The notes beneath the pieces were generated by a model. The model ran no database searches. It had not been told where the DNA came from and was given only the letters and a program-made list of their open reading frames with translations. Position numbers and translations under genes: made by a program. This document shows, piece by piece, positions 6,058 to 10,006 of a DNA stretch of 10,006 nt; the stretch's first letter is position 1; each line of letters starts with the position of its first letter. The stretch spans positions 1 through 10,006 of the forward strand of contig OMRS01000333.1 in the NCBI GenBank assembly GCA_900313545.1, written 5' to 3'. The stretch comes from an uncultured Eubacteriales bacterium (GTDB lineage Bacteria; Bacillota_A; Clostridia; Christensenellales; Aristaeellaceae).

Positions 6058-7007
6058 AAGCGGTACTAGGATTTGATACGAGCTGTTATACCACCAGCGT
6101 GGCGCTGGCTGACCTCGAAGGGAACGTCCTCTCTTCAAGCCGTCGTCTGCTGAGTGTGAAACCCGGAAGCAGGGGGCTTCAGCAGTCTGCGGCGCTGTTT
6201 CAGCATATCACGCGCCTGCCCGAGATGGTTTCCCTGCTGGAAAAAGCTCCGGACGTGCAGATCTGCGCCGTGAGCGCATCCACGCGGCCACGCCCGGTGG
6301 AATCGTCCTATATGCCAGTATTCAGAGCGGGTGAGAGCCAGGCACGTACAGTAGCGCAACTGCTGAACGTGCCTTTTTATCCATTCAGCCATCAGGAGGG
6401 ACATATCCGCGCCGCCCTTTACCGCAGCGGTCTTCCCGCCGGGGAGCCGTTTCTCGCCGTTCATCTGTCCGGAGGCACCACAGAAGTGGTGAAGGTTTCA
6501 AGAGAGGGCATTCGACTGCTCTTTGCGACCAGCGATCTGAGCGCGGGGCAGCTTCTGGACAGGGTCGGTGTACGGCTTGGCCTTTCCTTCCCGGCAGGCC
6601 CCGAAATGGAGGCTCTTGCCCGCAGACTTCCGCATCCCCGCGGGATCTTTGGCGCCTCCCTGAAGGGCGAGTACTGCAGCTTCTCGGGAATCGAAGCTGC
6701 CGCCATGCGCAGCATCGAGCGTGGGACCATGACCCCGGAGGAACTGGCAGGGGAGCTGTTTGACGCGGTAGCCCGCACTGTGGCCCGCATGATCGGCAGC
6801 TGCGCGGATGAGTCCGGCTGCCGCAGGGTGCTGCTGGCCGGCGGCGTCGCATCCTCCCTGCTGCTGCGGGACATGCTGGAAGACCGGCGGGAACGCTATC
6901 GCATCGATGTACAGCTTTATTACGCACTTCCGGAGTATTCCGGGGACAATGCCGCCGGGATCGCCCTGCTGGGCAGCGACCGACTGGCGGACAGAAGCAT
7001 GGGGTGA
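6054..7007 (+). CDS. Kae1/TsaD-like protein (peptidase M22 family), probable paralogue of TsaD
   Basis: The 317-aa protein belongs to the ASKHA-fold Kae1/TsaD family. Recognisable elements are GFDTSCYTTSVAL (6-18), HQEGH (113-117, the metal-binding HxxxH of TsaD), LSGGTTEV (138-145, where TsaD normally has SGGHT), DLSAGQLLDRVGVRLGLSFPAGPEMEALA (161-189), CSFSGIEAA (208-216), LLAGGVASS (260-268) and GDNAAGIAL with the conserved D298. TsaD transfers threonylcarbamoyl to A37 of tRNA, together with TsaB and TsaE. This copy diverges at several motif positions, is shorter than typical TsaD (about 335-345 aa) and sits between nusB and folD with no tsaB or tsaE in view. I infer a paralogue of unknown substrate rather than the main t6A enzyme. 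If the genome has no other tsaD it could be the real one. The metal ligands are intact, so it is probably not degenerate. A GGAG ribosome binding site lies 5 nt before the start. Confidence 0.85.
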   Translation: MKAVLGFDTSCYTTSVALADLEGNVLSSSRRLLSVKPGSRGLQQSAALFQHITRLPEMVSLLEKAPDVQICAVSASTRPRPVESSYMPVFRAGESQARTVAQLLNVPFYPFSHQEGHIRAALYRSGLPAGEPFLAVHLSGGTTEVVKVSREGIRLLFATSDLSAGQLLDRVGVRLGLSFPAGPEMEALARRLPHPRGIFGASLKGEYCSFSGIEAAAMRSIERGTMTPEELAGELFDAVARTVARMIGSCADESGCRRVLLAGGVASSLLLRDMLEDRRERYRIDVQLYYALPEYSGDNAAGIALLGSDRLADRSMG

Positions 7008-7010
7008 AAC

Positions 7011-7856
7011 ATGTCAGCAATTCTTATGGACGGGAAGCAGACGGCTTCCCAGGTGGAAAAGCACGTCGCCGAACAGGTGAATTCTCTGAAAGCCAGGGGG
7101 ATCATGCCCTGCCTGGCAGTCATCCTGGTGGGAGAGGACAAGGCCAGCCAGGTCTACGTGCACAACAAGGAAAAGGCCTGTGAGCGTACAGGCATTCTCT
7201 CCCTGTCCATCCGGCTGGATGCCGGAGTAAGCCAGCAGGAACTTCTGAACCTTGTGGATGAGCTCAATCAGGACCCCAAGGTCCACGGCATCCTGGTCCA
7301 GCTGCCCCTGCCCGCCCACCTTGACAGTACAGAAATCCTGAACCGCATCCTCTTTTCAAAGGATGTGGACGGCTTCCATCCCATGAATGCGGGGCTGATG
7401 ACCAAGGGACAAAAATGCCTCATGTCCTGCACTCCCGCCGGGGTGATGCATCTGCTCAAAACCTACGGCATTGAGGTAAGCGGGAAGCATGCCGTGATCC
7501 TCGGACGCAGCCAGATCGTGGGCCGGCCCATGTCCACACTTCTGCTCAATGCCAGCGCCACGGTCACCGTGTGCCACTCCAGGACGGTCAATCTGCCGGA
7601 GCTCACCCGCCAGGCGGACATCCTGGTGGCCTCTGTGGGCCATGCCGGTTTTGTCACTCCTGAAATGGTCCGTCCGGGCGCCGTGGTGATCGATGTGGGC
7701 ATCCACCGCACCGAACAAGGGCTTCGGGGCGATGTGATGCCTGAAGTGGCCGATGTCGCCTCCTTTATGACGCCGGTTCCGGGAGGTGTTGGCCCCATGA
7801 CGGTGGCCATGCTGATGAACAATGTGGCGGAGGCTGCCTCATGGGCCGTGCACTGA
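7011..7856 (+). CDS. folD: Bifunctional methylenetetrahydrofolate dehydrogenase / methenyltetrahydrofolate cyclohydrolase FolD
   Basis: The 281-aa enzyme interconverts 5,10-methylene-, 5,10-methenyl- and 10-formyl-tetrahydrofolate, with NADP as the usual cofactor, in the cytoplasm. Visible residues include Y49 and K53 in SQVYVHNKEKAC (catalytic YxxxK), GILVQLPLP with Q97, KDVDGFHP with D120, TPAGVMHLL (141-149), the Rossmann motif GRSQIVGRPM (165-174), and PVPGGVGPMTVAMLM near the C-terminus. Length and order match E. coli FolD. The start follows the upstream stop by 3 nt, with GGGGTG serving as ribosome binding site. The 3' end overlaps xseA by 16 nt. It would supply one-carbon units for purine and thymidylate synthesis. 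Confidence 0.97.
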   Translation: MSAILMDGKQTASQVEKHVAEQVNSLKARGIMPCLAVILVGEDKASQVYVHNKEKACERTGILSLSIRLDAGVSQQELLNLVDELNQDPKVHGILVQLPLPAHLDSTEILNRILFSKDVDGFHPMNAGLMTKGQKCLMSCTPAGVMHLLKTYGIEVSGKHAVILGRSQIVGRPMSTLLLNASATVTVCHSRTVNLPELTRQADILVASVGHAGFVTPEMVRPGAVVIDVGIHRTEQGLRGDVMPEVADVASFMTPVPGGVGPMTVAMLMNNVAEAASWAVH

Positions 7857-9085
7857 CACTTTCCGTCTCACAGCTCAATGATTACGTGGCAAAGTCCCTG
7901 CAAATGGACCCTCTGCTCCAGAACCTGGAGGTCCGGGGTGAAATCGGCTCCGTCAAGTCACACCAGTCCGGCATGGTCTTTTTCACTCTCAAGGATGACT
8001 CCGCGCAGATCTCCGCCGTGGCCTTTGCAGATGCAGCTCTCCGCTACCGGTCCCTTCTGTCCTTTGGAAAACAGGTGATCATCCGGGGACGTGTCGGGCT
8101 GTATGCCCGTGGCGGACAATACCGTCTGATGGCTGAGGAGATCCGCGCGGCAGGACTGGGAGCCCTGTATGAACGCTTTCTGGCCCTCAAGGAGAAGCTC
8201 TCCCGGGCCGGACTGTTTGATTCCGCCCGGAAAAAGCCCCTCCCGCAGACCCTTCAGACCCTGGGGGTCATCACATCGCCCACGGGCGCCGTGATTCACG
8301 ACATTATCACCGTCGCCAGCCGCCGCGACCCGGCCATCCATATTCTGCTGTGTCCGGTGGCGGTTCAGGGGGAAAGTGCCGCGGGGGACATTCTGCGGGC
8401 CATTGACGTCATGAACAGGACGGAGGGCATCAGCGTGATCATTCTGGCCCGGGGCGGCGGGTCCATGGAAGACCTGTGGGTGTTCAATGATGAACGGGTG
8501 GTCCGGGCGGTGGCGGCCTCCAGGGTGCCCATCATCTCCGCCATCGGACATGAAACGGACTTTACACTGGTGGACTTCGCCGCGGACTGCCGTGCCGCCA
8601 CGCCCTCCGCGGCAGCGGAGATTGCAGTGCCCCGGAAGCTGGACCGGAGGGCGCAGCTGGCGGATATGAAACGCCGGCTGAAACTGGGCATCACCGGCGT
8701 GCTTGAGCGCAGGCGGCGCACTCTGGCGACGCAGATGAACCTCCTCGGGCGGTACCGGCCGGATGTCCAGCTCCAGAGAAAAAAAGCTGCAGCAGAGATC
8801 ATTCGGCGACGCCTCGTGCAGACCATGCTCAATCAGATGAACGCCCGCAGACAACAGGTAGGACGCCTGGTCCAGGCGCTGGAACTGCTCAACCCATCCG
8901 CCCAGCTCAGGCGCGGCTATGCCATTGTGGATGGAGAAGACGGCGTGGTGGACCGTGCCGCGCGCCTGAGTCCCGGCCAGAAGGTCCGCATCGCCTTCTG
9001 GGACGGCTCAGCCCAGGCGGTGGTGGAACAGACAGAGCTGGCAGGAGAGATGACAGATGGAAAACGAACAGAACACAACCTTTGA
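7841..9085 (+). CDS. xseA: Exonuclease VII large subunit XseA
   Basis: The 414-aa catalytic subunit degrades single-stranded DNA from both ends and is used in mismatch repair and in processing protein-DNA crosslinks. The N-terminal OB-fold (about 6-103, LSVSQLNDYV through YRLMAEEI) binds DNA. The catalytic core contains GVITSPTGAVIHDI (142-155), ARGGGSMEDLWVFNDERVVRAV (203-224), IPISAIGHE-type SAIGHETDFTLVDF (233-246) and RAATPSAAAEIA (251-262). The region after about 265 is rich in Arg/Lys/Gln and helical, matching the coiled arm that binds XseB. The start ATG lies inside folD with GGAGG about 8 nt upstream. The last 29 nt overlap xseB, consistent with fixed stoichiometry of the two subunits. 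Confidence 0.96.
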   Translation: MGRALTLSVSQLNDYVAKSLQMDPLLQNLEVRGEIGSVKSHQSGMVFFTLKDDSAQISAVAFADAALRYRSLLSFGKQVIIRGRVGLYARGGQYRLMAEEIRAAGLGALYERFLALKEKLSRAGLFDSARKKPLPQTLQTLGVITSPTGAVIHDIITVASRRDPAIHILLCPVAVQGESAAGDILRAIDVMNRTEGISVIILARGGGSMEDLWVFNDERVVRAVAASRVPIISAIGHETDFTLVDFAADCRAATPSAAAEIAVPRKLDRRAQLADMKRRLKLGITGVLERRRRTLATQMNLLGRYRPDVQLQRKKAAAEIIRRRLVQTMLNQMNARRQQVGRLVQALELLNPSAQLRRGYAIVDGEDGVVDRAARLSPGQKVRIAFWDGSAQAVVEQTELAGEMTDGKRTEHNL

Positions 9086-9293
9086 AGAAAAAATGGCGCG
9101 CCTTGAGCAGCTGACCCGTCAGCTCTCCTCACAGAATGCATCCCTGCAGGAGTCCCTGCGCCTTTATGCGGACGGCATGAAGCTTGCCCGGGAGCTGGAA
9201 GGGGAACTGGCCGAAGGGGAACGGCTGCTGGAGCAGATCTCTCCGGATACCCTGGAGATCACACCTTTCGGCGCAGATGATCAGGAGGAGTAA
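9057..9293 (+). CDS. xseB: Exonuclease VII small subunit XseB
   Basis: The 78-aa helical protein has the family signature FEEKMARLEQLTRQLSSQNASLQESLRLYADGMKLARELEGELAEGERLLEQI (9-61), two long helices that wrap on the XseA arm. AGGAGA lies about 8 nt before the ATG at 9057. The gene starts inside xseA and ends 6 nt before ispA. It has no catalytic residues of its own. Its role is to form the holoenzyme. Confidence 0.95.
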   Translation: MENEQNTTFEEKMARLEQLTRQLSSQNASLQESLRLYADGMKLARELEGELAEGERLLEQISPDTLEITPFGADDQEE

Positions 9294-9299
9294 ACGCCC

Positions 9300-10006
9300 A
9301 TGAGTGTTGATTTTGACAAGCAGTACCGGATCTATCGGGAAATGATCGAGGCGCAGCTGGCCAGAATGCTCTCACCGGAGCAGATGAATGCCCCGGAGCT
9401 TCTGGTCAGGTCGGTCAACTACAGCGTGGAGGCCGGCGGCAAGCGCATCCGGCCCGTGCTGTGCCTGGCCTGCGCCCGGATGCTGGGGACCCCGGAAGAG
9501 GACGTTCTCCCGGTCGCCTGTGCCATCGAGATGGTCCATACCTACTCGCTCATTCATGATGATCTTCCGGGTATGGACAACGATGACCTGCGAAGGGGGA
9601 AACCGACCAGCCACAAGGTGTTCGGGGAGGGACACGCCATCCTGGCCGGAGACGCGCTGCTCAACTATGCCTTTGAATGCCTGCTGGACCTTGCCCTGAG
9701 CAAGGGAGAGCGGATGGGGCAGTACCTGCAGGCTTCCCGGGAGATTGCCCATGCGGCCGGCGTGCGGGGGATGATTGCAGGACAGAGCATGGACCTGCAG
9801 AGCGAGCACCAGCAGTCAGATGAGCAGACGCTTCGTTATATCTATGAGCACAAGACGGCTGACCTGCTGACAGCTCCGCTGACTGCGGCAGCCTATATCA
9901 GCGGCTGTACGCAGGAAGAAGTGGAAGCCTTCCGGCGCATCGGCCAGGATCTGGGCGTTGCCTTCCAGATCGATGACGATCTGCTGGACATCGAGTCCAC
10001 TGCGGA
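9300..10006 (+). CDS. ispA: Farnesyl diphosphate synthase (IspA-type polyprenyl synthetase), partial at the right edge
   Basis: An ATG at 9300 follows AGGAGGAG (9283-9290) by 9 nt. The 235 visible codons show GGKRIRP (46-52), the first aspartate-rich motif DDLPGMD (87-93, the DDxxxxD form with a two-residue insertion typical of bacterial FPP synthases), RRGKPTSHKVFGEG (98-111), the AGDALL segment (116-121), GGMIAGQ-type RGMIAGQSMDL (157-166), EHKTADLL (183-190) and the second motif DDDLLD (225-230). The enzyme condenses IPP with DMAPP and GPP to give farnesyl diphosphate for undecaprenyl and other isoprenoids. Tyr82 sits five residues before the first motif, a position that limits chain length, supporting a C15 product. 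About 60 C-terminal residues are outside the window. A dxs gene often follows in this gene order but is not visible. Confidence 0.95.
   Translation, partial: MSVDFDKQYRIYREMIEAQLARMLSPEQMNAPELLVRSVNYSVEAGGKRIRPVLCLACARMLGTPEEDVLPVACAIEMVHTYSLIHDDLPGMDNDDLRRGKPTSHKVFGEGHAILAGDALLNYAFECLLDLALSKGERMGQYLQASREIAHAAGVRGMIAGQSMDLQSEHQQSDEQTLRYIYEHKTADLLTAPLTAAAYISGCTQEEVEAFRRIGQDLGVAFQIDDDLLDIESTA

Noticed and set aside
7958..8854. Minus-strand open frame of 298 codons
   Set aside because: It is antisense to xseA, has no ribosome binding site and has low-complexity His/Pro/Gly-rich composition.
1..10006. Search for CRISPR arrays, tRNAs, insertion sequences, phage genes, toxin-antitoxin or defence genes
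   Set aside because: I found no regularly spaced repeats, tRNA-like cloverleaf, transposase, integrase or known defence motif. The window reads as ordinary core-genome operons.

Overview
The window is a GC-rich, densely packed bacterial chromosome segment that looks like the core genome of a Gram-positive anaerobe of class Clostridia. An Oscillospiraceae/Ruminococcaceae-type lineage is my best guess. This rests on gene order (Asp23-like / AmaP-like / nusB / Kae1-like / folD / xseA / xseB / ispA), on a cysteine desulfurase paired with a short rhodanese-free ThiI, and on strong AGGAGG ribosome binding sites with some GTG and TTG starts. Nothing in the window looks like a plasmid, phage, insertion sequence or CRISPR locus. 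The taxonomic call is inference.

Layout. Positions 1-555 hold the N-terminal part of a minus-strand zinc-ribbon protein that runs off the left edge. A 418-base divergent region (556-973) follows, with one good promoter on each strand. All other genes are on the plus strand. Block 1 (974-3878) is a two-helix membrane protein of unknown function, a NifS/IscS-type cysteine desulfurase and ThiI. The junctions are 1-3 nt, so this is very probably one transcript. The desulfurase-ThiI pair would supply sulfur for 4-thiouridine in tRNA and perhaps for thiamine.

Block 2 (3882-5309) has its own extended -10 promoter and a leader with two tandem hairpins, followed by an Asp23/Gls24-family protein and an AmaP-like two-helix membrane protein that probably anchors it at the cell envelope. 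A 250-base gap (5310-5559) contains a 16-bp GC-rich hairpin and a duplicated short motif ending in a T-tract.

Block 3 (5560 to the right edge) is a tightly coupled housekeeping operon: nusB (antitermination), a TsaD/Kae1-like paralogue, folD (one-carbon folate metabolism), xseA and xseB (exonuclease VII) and a partial ispA-type farnesyl diphosphate synthase. Most junctions overlap or are a few bases apart (ATGA overlap, 3 nt, 16-nt overlap, 29-nt overlap, 6 nt).

I looked for an undescribed system and did not find a convincing one. The items most worth a second look are the Kae1-like paralogue inside the nusB-folD operon, the unknown membrane protein fused by context to the sulfur-transfer pair, the structured untranslated stretches, and a shared TGTTA-type extended -10 element in all three predicted promoters.
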